From Candidatus Leptovillus gracilis (GTDB lineage: Bacteria; Chloroflexota; Anaerolineae; Promineifilales; Promineifilaceae), in NCBI GenBank assembly GCA_016716065.1, contig JADJXA010000016.1, positions 51,396 to 115,395 on the forward strand: a stretch of DNA of 64,000 bases, given 5' to 3'. Each line of letters opens with the position of its first letter. Position 1 is the stretch's first letter. The notes under the pieces were generated by a model that had not been told where the DNA came from, did no database searches, and worked only from the letters and a program-made list of their open reading frames with translations. The position numbers and the translations under genes were made by a program. Positions 7,485-15,787 of this stretch are shown one piece after another.

Positions 7485-9308
7485 CTAATACTTCCGCTCT
7501 TCTGGCGGATAACGATCATAGAAAATCGTCACGCCTTTGTAATCCAGGCGCGGGCCATCGTCGTCGTTTTTGTGCGCCAACGTATGCTTCAGCCACTGCG
7601 CGTCATCGCGCCGGGCGTAATCAGTGCGGTAATGCGCCCCCCGGCTCTCGGTGCGCGCCAGGGCGCTGGCGACAATCACCTCGCTAAAGGTCAGCAAGTT
7701 TTCCGTCTCTACGGCCGCCAGCAAGTCGGTGTTAAAGCGGCTCCCCTTGTCCATGATCTGCGCCCGCGTGTACCGCTCCTGCAATACCTTCACATCCCGT
7801 GCGGCGATTTCCAGCCGTTCCCCATCCCGGAAGACGCCGACGTTTTTGGTCATCGTTTCCTTGAGGGCATTGGCGATTTTGCTGACCGATTCGGCCGGCT
7901 TGCCCGACACGCCAGCCGTATAACGGCTTAAGCGCGCCTGGCTGCGGGCCACCGGGTCGCCGCTCACCGGCGGCAGCGGGGCCCCATTTTGCACAAATTC
8001 GGCGATGGCCAGGCCGGCCCGCCGGCCGAACAGCGAAGCGTCCAACAAGCTGTTCGTGCCCAACCGATTCGCCCCGTGCACGCTAATGCAGGCGCACTCC
8101 CCGGCGGCGTAGAAACCGGTCACTGGCGTCCCGGCCGCGTCGGCGATCACCTGGCAGTTGGCGTCAGCCGGGATACCCCCCATGCTGTAATGGGCCGTCG
8201 GCTGAATTGCTACCGGATCGGTGATGATGTCCACGCCGAGAAAGTCACGGGCCAGTTCATGCACCTGCGGCAGCCGCTCCATAATCCGCTCCGCCCCCAA
8301 ATGGCGCAAATCAAGGAAGACGCCTTCCTTGTCCGGGCCAACACCGCGCCCCTCGTTAATTTCCCTCTGCTCGGAGCGGCTGACCAGGTCACGCGGGGCC
8401 AGTTCCATCTTATCGGCGGCGTAGCGCTCCATGAAGCGCTCGCCGGCGCTGTTGAGCAGGTAGCCGCCTTCACCACGACACGCCTCGCTCATCAGAATGC
8501 CCTTGCCATAGAGGCCGGTGGGATGAAACTGGACAAATTCCATGTCCATGAGCGGCACGCCGGCGTTGTAGGCAACGGCCACACCGTCGCCGGTGTTGGC
8601 AGTGGCGTTGGAGGTAATTTTCCAGGCACGGCCGTAACCGCCGGTAGCAAACAGCACCGCTTTGGCGCGCATCAGGTGCAGCGTGCCGGTGACAATATCC
8701 AGGGCCACAATTCCGCGGCAGATGTTGTCTTCCAGGATTAGATCGAGGCAGTACCACTCGCTGTAGAAGGTGACACCCTGCTTAAGCGCCTGCTCGTGGA
8801 TGGTGTGCAGCAAAACGTGGCCGGTGAAGTCGGCGGCGTAGTTGGCGCGGGGCACGCTGTGGCCGCCAAAACGACGTTGGGCGATACGGCCGTCGCTCAA
8901 CCGGCTAAAGACACAGCCCATGCGCTCGTATTCGTAAATGATCTCCGGCGCTTCCTTCACCATAATCTCGATGGCGTCCTGGTCGCCCAACCAGTCCGAG
9001 CCTTTGATCGTGTCGAACATATGCAGTTCCCAGCTGTCGGGCGGCTCGTCGCCCGGCGACACTGCTTCCAGCGGGCCGCTCGGCCCCGTCCCGGCGACCG
9101 GGCGCACATTGTTCAGGGCGGCGGCGATGCCCCCCTGGGCCGCGCCGCTGTGCGAACGCAGGGGATGCAATTTTGAGAGGACGCCGATGTTGCCCACGCC
9201 TTGTTTGCTGGCAGCCATAGCCGCCCATGAACCGGCCAATCCGGCGCCGATTATTAGCACATCGTGGGTTATTGCCTCGTTATGGGTGATGCCGGTGATA
9301 TAACTCAT
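7485..9308 (-). CDS. sdhA: succinate dehydrogenase flavoprotein subunit
   Basis: A 607-aa FAD-binding subunit. The dinucleotide-binding motif IIGAGLAGSWAA is at residues ~19-30. The flavinylation region RSHSGAAQGGIAAAL follows (covalent FAD through the histidine), and the catalytic/FAD region HGANRLGTNSLLDASLFGRRAG is near residue 400. It oxidises succinate to fumarate in the TCA cycle, or the reverse as fumarate reductase. First gene of the minus-strand sdhABCD operon. An insertion-like segment near residues 70-85 (RPVAGTGPSGPLE) is Pro/Gly-rich and is probably a surface loop. Confidence 0.95.
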   Translation of the reverse strand: MSYITGITHNEAITHDVLIIGAGLAGSWAAMAASKQGVGNIGVLSKLHPLRSHSGAAQGGIAAALNNVRPVAGTGPSGPLEAVSPGDEPPDSWELHMFDTIKGSDWLGDQDAIEIMVKEAPEIIYEYERMGCVFSRLSDGRIAQRRFGGHSVPRANYAADFTGHVLLHTIHEQALKQGVTFYSEWYCLDLILEDNICRGIVALDIVTGTLHLMRAKAVLFATGGYGRAWKITSNATANTGDGVAVAYNAGVPLMDMEFVQFHPTGLYGKGILMSEACRGEGGYLLNSAGERFMERYAADKMELAPRDLVSRSEQREINEGRGVGPDKEGVFLDLRHLGAERIMERLPQVHELARDFLGVDIITDPVAIQPTAHYSMGGIPADANCQVIADAAGTPVTGFYAAGECACISVHGANRLGTNSLLDASLFGRRAGLAIAEFVQNGAPLPPVSGDPVARSQARLSRYTAGVSGKPAESVSKIANALKETMTKNVGVFRDGERLEIAARDVKVLQERYTRAQIMDKGSRFNTDLLAAVETENLLTFSEVIVASALARTESRGAHYRTDYARRDDAQWLKHTLAHKNDDDGPRLDYKGVTIFYDRYPPEERKY

Positions 9309-9860
9309 CGTATCTGTTGTCCTTTTTGTTGGGAACGGCCGTGTTGCTCTGGAAACATTTGTGGATGGATAGGCTACGGCCGTTACGGACGAGGCGCTGC
9401 TCCAGCAGCCGTAAACCGTAGTCCGTATCCCGTTTTCCGCTGGGGTTTGCCAGAGTCAGTGGCCTGCGGAAGACCGGTAGCAACGTGGTCATGAAACGAA
9501 ATTACGGATTACGGATTACCGAATACGTACAGTAGTACTCGTCATTTGAACATCTATTGTTGACCTGGCAGCCGACCGCCAGCCACCCTGAGCATACCCG
9601 CAGTGGGATTTTGGGCCTAGTAATACATGTCACCAAACGTTGGCGACATTTGTCACTACAGACAGCAGGGGCGGACGTGGCGCAGCATTCGGCCAATCAG
9701 CTATCGTTACACTGCTCCATTATGAGTGGTTGCCTGATTACGGCCGCTTTACTGGACTTACCTGGTAACTACGGTATGCTGGCCTTTCGGTTATTGATAC
9801 CCATGTTGGCACGGTCGCATTTGGCGGCCCTAAACTGGGACTAGATTTGGAGAAAATCAC
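9309..9860. other. 552-bp intergenic region between divergent sdhA and RRM genes
   Basis: No convincing gene: short open frames here lack recognisable motifs and ribosome-binding sites. It should contain the promoters of sdhA (leftward) and of the RNA-binding protein (rightward). Two ACGGCCGT palindromes lie at about 9335 and 9374, and a short direct repeat (ATTACGG three times) near 9500. I cannot assign -35/-10 boxes with confidence. Confidence 0.5.
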
Positions 9861-10187
9861 TTGTCGAAAAAAATGTATGTCGGAAATTTGTCGTTTGATG
9901 CCACTGAAGATCAAGTTCGTGATCTTTTTACACCCTTTGGTACGGTGGACTCTGTTGCTATGATCACAGACCGCATGAGCGGCCAGTTTCGTGGGTTCTG
10001 TTTCGTTGAAATGGAAACAAGCGCCGCAAACGCGGCCATGAAAGCGCTGGACAGCACGGAAGTAGATGGCCGGGCGCTGAAAGTGAACGAAGCGAAACCA
10101 CGCGAAGAGCGGGCCGATGGTGGGCAGCGCAACGGCGGTTTCCGCAGTGGAGATAGTCAACGTGGCGGTTACGGCCGTTCCGGTTAA
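9861..10187 (+). CDS. RRM-domain RNA-binding protein (glycine-rich type)
   Basis: A 108-aa protein with a TTG start following TTGGAGAAA. A single RNA-recognition motif spans residues ~3-80, with RNP2 (MYVGNL) and RNP1 (RGFCFVEM). The C-terminal tail is short, Gly/Arg-rich (GFRSGDSQRGGYGRSG). It resembles the cyanobacterial and Chloroflexi Rbp proteins, which are often cold-inducible RNA chaperones. The tail end is coded by an ACGGCCGT palindrome. Followed by a terminator whose arms are also ACGGCCGT palindromes. Confidence 0.92.
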   Translation: MSKKMYVGNLSFDATEDQVRDLFTPFGTVDSVAMITDRMSGQFRGFCFVEMETSAANAAMKALDSTEVDGRALKVNEAKPREERADGGQRNGGFRSGDSQRGGYGRSG

Positions 10188-10243
10188 GCTACATCCGCCT
10201 ACCCGTCTATAGGATAGGTTTATCGCACAAAACACAGCGGCGC

Positions 10244-10290
10244 AAACGGCCGTCTTGGATGCCAACCGGTTTCTGAGACGGCCGTTTTTT
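10244..10290 (+). terminator. rho-independent terminator built from two ACGGCCGT palindromes
   Basis: AAACGGCCGTCT (10244-10255) pairs with AGACGGCCGTTT (10276-10287), giving a 12-bp stem with a 20-nt loop. The right arm runs into a T tract ending at 10290. It lies 57 nt after the RRM gene stop. Because each arm is itself palindromic, either arm could alternatively fold alone. Confidence 0.75.
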
Positions 10291-10452
10291 GTATCTGGTT
10301 GTATGACAGGGGGGAAAATACGGCCGTTTTACGTTCATACATTCAGAAGTGGTTTTTGCCTGGCAGTTAGGTTTGATGGTATGTTTACAGTCCAATAACC
10401 CCCAAGCAACCCAACATAGCAGCTACTCAGGTCTATAAAGGAGATGATGTTT

Positions 10453-11055
10453 GTGAAAAAAGCACATTGGTTGTCAACAATTCTCGTCCTGGTTCTGATG
10501 TTCGCGGCCGCCTATATGATGAGCCGCCCCACCGCCGAAGCGTATTCCCAGGCGGCCCAAATCGGCAGCGATGAAGCGCCGCAGCACGACGATGGGCCAG
10601 ACGCCGGTGCCATCCCCTTCTCTCCCAACAGCTTTCCCGGCACACAGCCAGTCTATTTCAGTCCATCAGACAATGACGGCACAGCCACCGTTGTCATCGT
10701 TTACAACACAACGGCCGTCACACAAACAGCCTATATCCAGGGCCTCAACAGCAGTGGCAGTCTCACAGTCAATAGTGAAATTCCATTAAATCCTTATGAG
10801 CGGAAATTTCTCATCAGCGATAGTTTGGCGGCTGGGCCGCCGCCTAGCTGGCAAAACAACCTATTGACCAACTTTACCGATTTCAGTACGGTGGGGGTAT
10901 TGTTTGTGCCCGCTGGCGTCTATTTTGATGGGTTCATTGTGTTTAACTTTGGCGCCGACACAATCGATCCCCGCGCCGATCAGGGCGGGATTCCTTTACA
11001 CTTCAGCACCGACCCCTTAACCGTCCTTCTCCCAGTTATTAGCAACGTCCCCTGA
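10453..11055 (+). CDS. exported protein with C-terminal LLPV tail, unknown function
   Basis: About 200 residues. GTG at 10453 (VKKAHWLSTIL) is favoured because AAAGGAG (10437-10443) is correctly spaced for it; in-frame ATGs at 10444 and 10447 are too close. A signal peptide or N-terminal anchor covers residues ~5-25. A beta-rich, Thr/Ser/Asn-rich domain follows (GTATVVIVYNTTAV, SEIPLNPYERKFLI). The protein ends DPLTVLLPVISNVP, resembling the tail of the giant surface protein (IIYLPVLQRQP). I do not recognise a domain family. Confidence 0.75.
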   Translation: MKKAHWLSTILVLVLMFAAAYMMSRPTAEAYSQAAQIGSDEAPQHDDGPDAGAIPFSPNSFPGTQPVYFSPSDNDGTATVVIVYNTTAVTQTAYIQGLNSSGSLTVNSEIPLNPYERKFLISDSLAAGPPPSWQNNLLTNFTDFSTVGVLFVPAGVYFDGFIVFNFGADTIDPRADQGGIPLHFSTDPLTVLLPVISNVP

Positions 11056-11792
11056 TGCCTCCCTAATCGCCCGCCTGTCTCGCTCCGCTTATCGGCAGTG
11101 TGGGCGAGACAGCGCGGCGAGTAAGGAATTCGCATCTGAGGATGCGTTTGCTCCATTTTTGATGAGCGCTCACCAACGGGTATGCGCCAGACTGTCATGG
11201 AGAGGATACAGGTAAAGGGGAACGGCCGTCTTCTAATCAAAGTTATAGTGGGGGAGACGTTTGGGGAGAAACGGCCGTTTCACACAAATGACGGCAGAAA
11301 CATTTACGGGCGCATATTGACTCTACGCCACCCTATTGCTCTACATATCCCCCGACTGGCGGATTTAAATACTACCTGACTGGCTGATGCAAGCGCGAAT
11401 TGTTGGATGTATCCTTAATTTACGCCCCATACAATTTACCAGCGTTTGCAAAATGCTCCCCCAAATAAAACAACCCTGTTTTATTTAGCCATAGAATCCA
11501 ATTAGATTGTCAAACGTTCAACAAATAAATCGGTACTTTGTGGGCGGATGAATTTGCATTCCTACCAGACAGAAAACTGTCAGTATGTGACTGAAACATG
11601 GTCAAGGAGGCAGAAACTATCGAACCTAATCAAGAAGTATTGTCAACACGCTTTCCGGTCTGTCGTTCTTGCGGCTGTCGTTAAGCGTGTTTTCGTTAGT
11701 AAGCCTCTGAGAAATGAAAACCCAACCTCCCGGAGGTTTTCAGAGGCAACAACCTCCGGGAGGTTTATTTTCAGTTTCAGAGGAGAAGGAAA
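11056..11792. other. 737-bp non-coding region ahead of the sugar-transport operon
   Basis: No supported gene. A hairpin CTGTCTCGC (11075-11083) / GCGAGACAG (11104-11112) just after the exported-protein gene may terminate it. Two ACGGCCGT sites lie near 11223 and 11272. The distal third is the structured leader of the ABC operon (listed separately). The stretch 11380-11530 is AT-rich and a plausible promoter area, but I cannot point to defined boxes. Confidence 0.5.
11645..11765 (+). promoter_or_regulatory. structured 5' leader with possible attenuator upstream of sugar ABC operon
   Basis: Three structures precede the binding-protein ATG at 11793: (1) AACACGCTT/AAGCGTGTT at 11645-11653 and 11683-11691; (2) GCCTCTGA (11703-11710) pairing with TCAGAGGC (11740-11747), enclosing AACCTCCCGGAGGTT; (3) AACCTCCCGGAGGTT (11724-11738) pairing with AACCTCCGGGAGGTT (11751-11765), followed by TATTTT. 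Structures 2 and 3 share a strand and are mutually exclusive, as in attenuators. The CCTCCSGGAGG palindrome could instead be a dispersed repeat. Ligand or regulator unknown. Confidence 0.45.
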
Positions 11793-13190
11793 ATGCACAT
11801 CCAGATCACCCTTTTACGTAGACTGTCTGTTTTACTGTTGGCCCTGGTGTTCGGCCTGGGCTTGTTGGTGGCTTGTGGGGGTGGCGCGACCCCTGAAGCG
11901 GCTGCGCCGGCTGCAGAAGAAGCAGCCGCCGTCGCTGACCAACCGGCAGCCACCGAACCGGCCGCGGCGGAACCGGTCGCAGAAGAGGCCGTGGCAATGG
12001 AAACTACGGCGGGAACCATTCGCGTTTCTTCCGTAGCCGGAGCCATGCATGACGTGCTGGTCGGCCTGGCAGAACAATACATGGCGGAGAACCCCAACGT
12101 TCAGGTAACGGTGGAGGACGAGCCAGAGGGCGGTATTTTCCAGGCGCTCATCGCCGCTGGTAACCAGCCCGATCTGGTCATCACTTCCCTCGGCCCCGCA
12201 CTGGGGCAAATGGCGTCTGATGACGCCGTGATTCCCCTGGAGAGCTTGCCCGACTTCCAACTGCTGCTGGATCAGGTGGATCCGGCAATTGTGGAACAAT
12301 TCTCCGGCCATAACTACTACATCCCCATCGGCGCCGATGTCACCCTGATGATTTACAACAAACAACTCTTTGAACAGGCGGGCCTCGACCCGGAGAATCC
12401 GCCTGTAACCTGGGATGAATACCTGGCTGCAGCCGAAGCCATTGATGATCTGGGTAATGACATCTATGGCAACGTTTTTTGGAACGAGGCGTTGGCCTGG
12501 GGCGGGTGGTATTGGAATATGCTCCAGCCCATCTATCTCAACGGAAATAACGGTCAATGCCAACTTGTCAACCGACTCGGCACGGATATCACCTTTGACA
12601 ATCCCGACTGCCAGATGGAAGCGTTCTTTGCATTCACCCAGGCAGCCCAGCAGTTTGCCCCGCTAACCATGGAGACGAACTTCTTTAGCCGCAAGATCGG
12701 CATGTGGCCGCAATACGGCTACTCGTGGGAACCAAACCTTGAGACCGCGGCCGACCAACCCATGGTGATTGGGGAAGATGTTGGCGTCGCGCCGGTACCC
12801 GTACTCAACGAAGGCGACCCCAGCTTCACGACTTACGGCGGCCGGGCGCTCATCATCATGAAAACGACGCCAGAGAGACAGACCCGCGCCTGGAGTTTCC
12901 TCCAGTTTCTCATGGAAGAGGAAAACAACCGGCAGTTCATCACCGAGCTGGGCTATTTGCCAACGCTCATCAGCCTGCGAGAAGACGCTTACTTCCAGGA
13001 ACCAGCACGCCAGATGTTCATCGAAGTGCTGCAGAACGGTATGCTGCCGCAGCAGTTTTCCACGGCCGAGACGGTGGCTAATGAAGTACAGGCTGTCTAC
13101 CAACGGGCAGTGGTTGAAGGGAAACTGACTCCCGAAGAGGCGGTTACACAGGCTGTCGAACAAGCGCAAGCTGCCTTGCAAGACCAATAA
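11793..13190 (+). CDS. ABC sugar transporter, substrate-binding lipoprotein
   Basis: A 465-aa lipoprotein: signal peptide with lipobox LVAC (Cys28), an Ala/Glu/Pro-rich linker (~30-75), then an extracellular solute-binding protein family 1 fold (GTIRVSSVAGAMHDVLVGLA, LMIYNKQLFEQAG, PPVTWDEYLAAAEAI, GGRALIIMKTTPE). It captures an oligosaccharide outside the membrane for the two permeases that follow. No ATPase gene is adjacent, so a shared MsmX/UgpC-type ATPase elsewhere is likely. The downstream hydrolase and phosphorylase suggest a beta-glucan oligosaccharide as ligand (inference). Confidence 0.92.
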   Translation: MHIQITLLRRLSVLLLALVFGLGLLVACGGGATPEAAAPAAEEAAAVADQPAATEPAAAEPVAEEAVAMETTAGTIRVSSVAGAMHDVLVGLAEQYMAENPNVQVTVEDEPEGGIFQALIAAGNQPDLVITSLGPALGQMASDDAVIPLESLPDFQLLLDQVDPAIVEQFSGHNYYIPIGADVTLMIYNKQLFEQAGLDPENPPVTWDEYLAAAEAIDDLGNDIYGNVFWNEALAWGGWYWNMLQPIYLNGNNGQCQLVNRLGTDITFDNPDCQMEAFFAFTQAAQQFAPLTMETNFFSRKIGMWPQYGYSWEPNLETAADQPMVIGEDVGVAPVPVLNEGDPSFTTYGGRALIIMKTTPERQTRAWSFLQFLMEEENNRQFITELGYLPTLISLREDAYFQEPARQMFIEVLQNGMLPQQFSTAETVANEVQAVYQRAVVEGKLTPEEAVTQAVEQAQAALQDQ

Positions 13191-13206
13191 ACGATCCCGT
13201 TTTCAC

Positions 13207-13247
13207 GCGCAGCAGCGTGATAGCTTGCGCCTATCACGCTGCTGCGC
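13207..13247 (+). promoter_or_regulatory. intercistronic hairpin after binding-protein gene
   Basis: A perfect 16-bp stem (GCGCAGCAGCGTGATA / TATCACGCTGCTGCGC) lies in the 83-bp gap between the binding protein and the first permease. It lacks a T tract. In other sugar ABC operons, hairpins at this position protect or attenuate the mRNA so that more binding protein than permease is made. Confidence 0.7.
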
Positions 13248-13273
13248 ATTCTTAGTGGGAAAGGAGAACTCAA

Positions 13274-14233
13274 ATGGCTCAAGTAACGGCTGCCAAAGAG
13301 CAGCTGCCCGACACGATTGGGACCAGGCGAAATAAGCGAGGAAACTCCCTCTGGCAAAACATGCGCCGCAATTTCTGGGGCTATGTCTTTATCGCGCCAT
13401 GGGTCATTCTTTATATTGTCTTTGGGCTTTATCCTCTTGTGCTGTCATTCTATCTCACGTTCTTTGACTACTCCTTCGTAGCCCCGGAAAACCGCGCCTT
13501 TGTCGGGGTGGGCAATTGGTTACAGGGGATACTTGACCCGCTCTTTTGGCGAAGCCTGTTCAACATTGTTTACAACCAGGCTATCTTCATTGTGCTGAAG
13601 AATGGTCTGGGGTTGTTAACGGCCGTTCTCGTCTTTCGCGCCAGATGGGGCGGGCGTTTCTTTCGCACTGTCTACTTTTTACCGGTCCTCACCTCCACGA
13701 TGGTGCTTATGATTGTCGGCGGCTATCTGGCCAGTCCTACCGGGCCGGTGCAGAGCCTGTTGGTGAACGCCGGTATCATGGACGGGCCTGTGTTCTGGAC
13801 CTTCAACAGATGGCTGCCAATGCCGATCATCGCCCTGATCAATACCTGGAAATGGTTTGGCATCAGTTTTGTCATTCTGCTGGCAGGTCTTTATTCAATC
13901 AGCCCCGACCTATATGATGCGGCTTCCATTGACGGCGCCAGCGAGTGGGCCTTGTTTCGCTACATCACCCTGCCGCAATTACGGCCGCAGCTTTTCTTCC
14001 TCCTGGTCGTGGACATTATCAACGGTTTGCAAATGTTTACTGAGGTTTTTGCCCTGTTCGACCTCTATGGCGGCGCGGACAACCAGGCATTGACGCCGGT
14101 ACTCTACTTGTATGCGCAGGCATTTGACCGCTCCAATATGGGCTATGCCTCCACGCTGGGCCTGCTGTTGGCAGTGCTCATCGGCGCGATAACGGTGTTA
14201 CAGTTCCGCTTTGTCTCGGCGGACAGTGATTGA
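13274..14233 (+). CDS. ABC sugar permease (MalF-type)
   Basis: A 319-aa inner-membrane protein with about six transmembrane helices after a ~35-residue cytoplasmic N-terminus. Motifs include FIAPWVILYIVFGLYPLVLS in helix 1 and the EAA loop YDAASIDGASEWALFRYITL near residue 215, which contacts the ATPase. An AAAGGAG precedes the ATG. It forms a heterodimer with the next gene product. Confidence 0.93.
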   Translation: MAQVTAAKEQLPDTIGTRRNKRGNSLWQNMRRNFWGYVFIAPWVILYIVFGLYPLVLSFYLTFFDYSFVAPENRAFVGVGNWLQGILDPLFWRSLFNIVYNQAIFIVLKNGLGLLTAVLVFRARWGGRFFRTVYFLPVLTSTMVLMIVGGYLASPTGPVQSLLVNAGIMDGPVFWTFNRWLPMPIIALINTWKWFGISFVILLAGLYSISPDLYDAASIDGASEWALFRYITLPQLRPQLFFLLVVDIINGLQMFTEVFALFDLYGGADNQALTPVLYLYAQAFDRSNMGYASTLGLLLAVLIGAITVLQFRFVSADSD

Positions 14234-14241
14234 GGTGATTG

Positions 14242-15102
14242 ATGAGCGAGATATTAGCTAAACCCGCCTTGACCCAACCCCGGAAACGCATCCCCTGGTC
14301 CACCATCGTCATTTATGCCCTATTGTTGATCGGGGCCATCGTGGTGCTTTATCCCTTTATTTATATGCTGATGAACTCGGTAAAGCCTGGTCGTGAAATC
14401 TTGCATCAGCCAACCAGCCTGCCGAGCGAAATTACTTTCAGCGGCTATACAGGCGTATTTGAGCGGCTGAATATGGGCCTGCTCTTCCGCAATTCGCTTA
14501 TCCTGGCCGTCTCGATTACCGTACTCAACACGCTGCTGAGCGCGTTGGCCGCTTACGCCATTGCCAAGATACCGTTTCCCGGTCGCAACTTCGTCTTCAG
14601 CTTTATGCTGGCGACGATGATGATTCCCGGCATTCTCTTTCTCATTCCCACCTACGTCCTGATGTTTAACCTGGGTTGGGTAGGCCAATATCACGCCCTA
14701 ATTGTTCCGGCAGCCGTGACGGTGTTCAACATCTTCTTGCTGCGCCAATTTATGGTCACCATCCCCAATGAGGTGGTGGAAGCGGGGCGGTTGGATGGGG
14801 CGAGTGAATTAACGATCTTCCTGCGTATCATCATGCCGTTGGCCCGGCCGGCGCTGGCGACGGTTGCCATCCTCAACTTCATGGCCAGTTGGAATGACTT
14901 CTTTGGCCCCTTGCTCTATCTCAACACGCCGGACAAATGGACGGTGCAGTTGGGGTTGCTGCAATTCCAATCATCGGTGCCGGGCGAAAATGCCCAGCAA
15001 ATTTGGGCGGCGACCACCCTGGTTACGCTGCCTCTGGTCTTGATCTTCTTCCTGTTGCAGGATCAGTTCATGAAGGCATTTGCCAACGTGACGTTTAAGT
15101 GA
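14242..15102 (+). CDS. ABC sugar permease (MalG-type)
   Basis: A 286-aa permease starting at ATG 14242 (GAGGTG just upstream; a TTG one codon earlier is less likely). Six helices are predicted and the EAA loop VVEAGRLDGASELTIFLRII sits near residue 185. It lies 8 nt after the first permease, so translation is probably coupled. Typical MalG length and layout. Confidence 0.93.
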   Translation: MSEILAKPALTQPRKRIPWSTIVIYALLLIGAIVVLYPFIYMLMNSVKPGREILHQPTSLPSEITFSGYTGVFERLNMGLLFRNSLILAVSITVLNTLLSALAAYAIAKIPFPGRNFVFSFMLATMMIPGILFLIPTYVLMFNLGWVGQYHALIVPAAVTVFNIFLLRQFMVTIPNEVVEAGRLDGASELTIFLRIIMPLARPALATVAILNFMASWNDFFGPLLYLNTPDKWTVQLGLLQFQSSVPGENAQQIWAATTLVTLPLVLIFFLLQDQFMKAFANVTFK

Positions 15103-15110
15103 GGTAGCGT

Positions 15111-15701
15111 ATGACCACGAACCTGCCCATCGTTCTGGAAACTCCGGTTCCCGCAGCGCCGAGTCGTCTCAAACAGTGGCGTTTTCCACTTATTGCGTTG
15201 GCGGTAACGGCCGTTTTTGTCATGACCTATGCCCTGGCTTGGTGGGATGCGCAGCGGCTGACAACCACCTATACGGCCGATGCGAACGCCAGCTTTGAAG
15301 CCGGCAATTACCTGGAGGCGCTCACCGGCTATGAGGAATTCGACCAGGAACGTAATGAGTTTGTGCATTACGGCGGTTATGCGGACATCGAACGTATCTG
15401 GCGGGGCCAATATGCCCGCCCCGTACCCGCCTCTGTCGCCAGCGCAAAAGTTCGCATTGAGGAAATCATCAACGAACGCCTGACTATTGAGCAGGCGGAG
15501 CAGTTCGTCCTGAGGAATATCGGCCGCGCCAACCCCTACCTGGGAATTGTTTACTTGCGGTTGGGGGAACTCTATGAAGCCGACGGGGACATGGTCTCGG
15601 CTGAGGATATCTATCGTGAAGTCCTCGGCTCGTTTCGCAGCCAGCCGGAGCTGGTCGAGCGCGCCCAGGCAAACCTGACGCGCCTGGGCGTTGAGGAGTA
15701 A
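15111..15701 (+). CDS. single-pass membrane protein with TPR-like periplasmic domain
   Basis: A 196-aa protein 8 nt downstream of the permease gene. One membrane helix (residues ~25-46) is followed by an extracytoplasmic domain with repeat-like helices (ASFEAGNYLEALTGYEEF; later YLRLGELYEADGDMVSAEDI), reminiscent of tetratricopeptide units. No catalytic motif is seen. Its place between transporter and hydrolase suggests an accessory role, such as scaffolding in oligosaccharide capture (inference). Confidence 0.75.
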   Translation: MTTNLPIVLETPVPAAPSRLKQWRFPLIALAVTAVFVMTYALAWWDAQRLTTTYTADANASFEAGNYLEALTGYEEFDQERNEFVHYGGYADIERIWRGQYARPVPASVASAKVRIEEIINERLTIEQAEQFVLRNIGRANPYLGIVYLRLGELYEADGDMVSAEDIYREVLGSFRSQPELVERAQANLTRLGVEE

Positions 15702-15787
15702 CTATGAGCTGTGACAGCTCACGGTGGCGAGGGGAGACTGATTACTATTTATTGGCTGCTGCCTAATATTCGTTTGGAGGTATTTCC

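Noticed and set aside
9557..9844. 95-aa open frame upstream of the RRM gene
   Set aside because: No ribosome-binding site, no domain, and it fills the divergent promoter region; likely chance.
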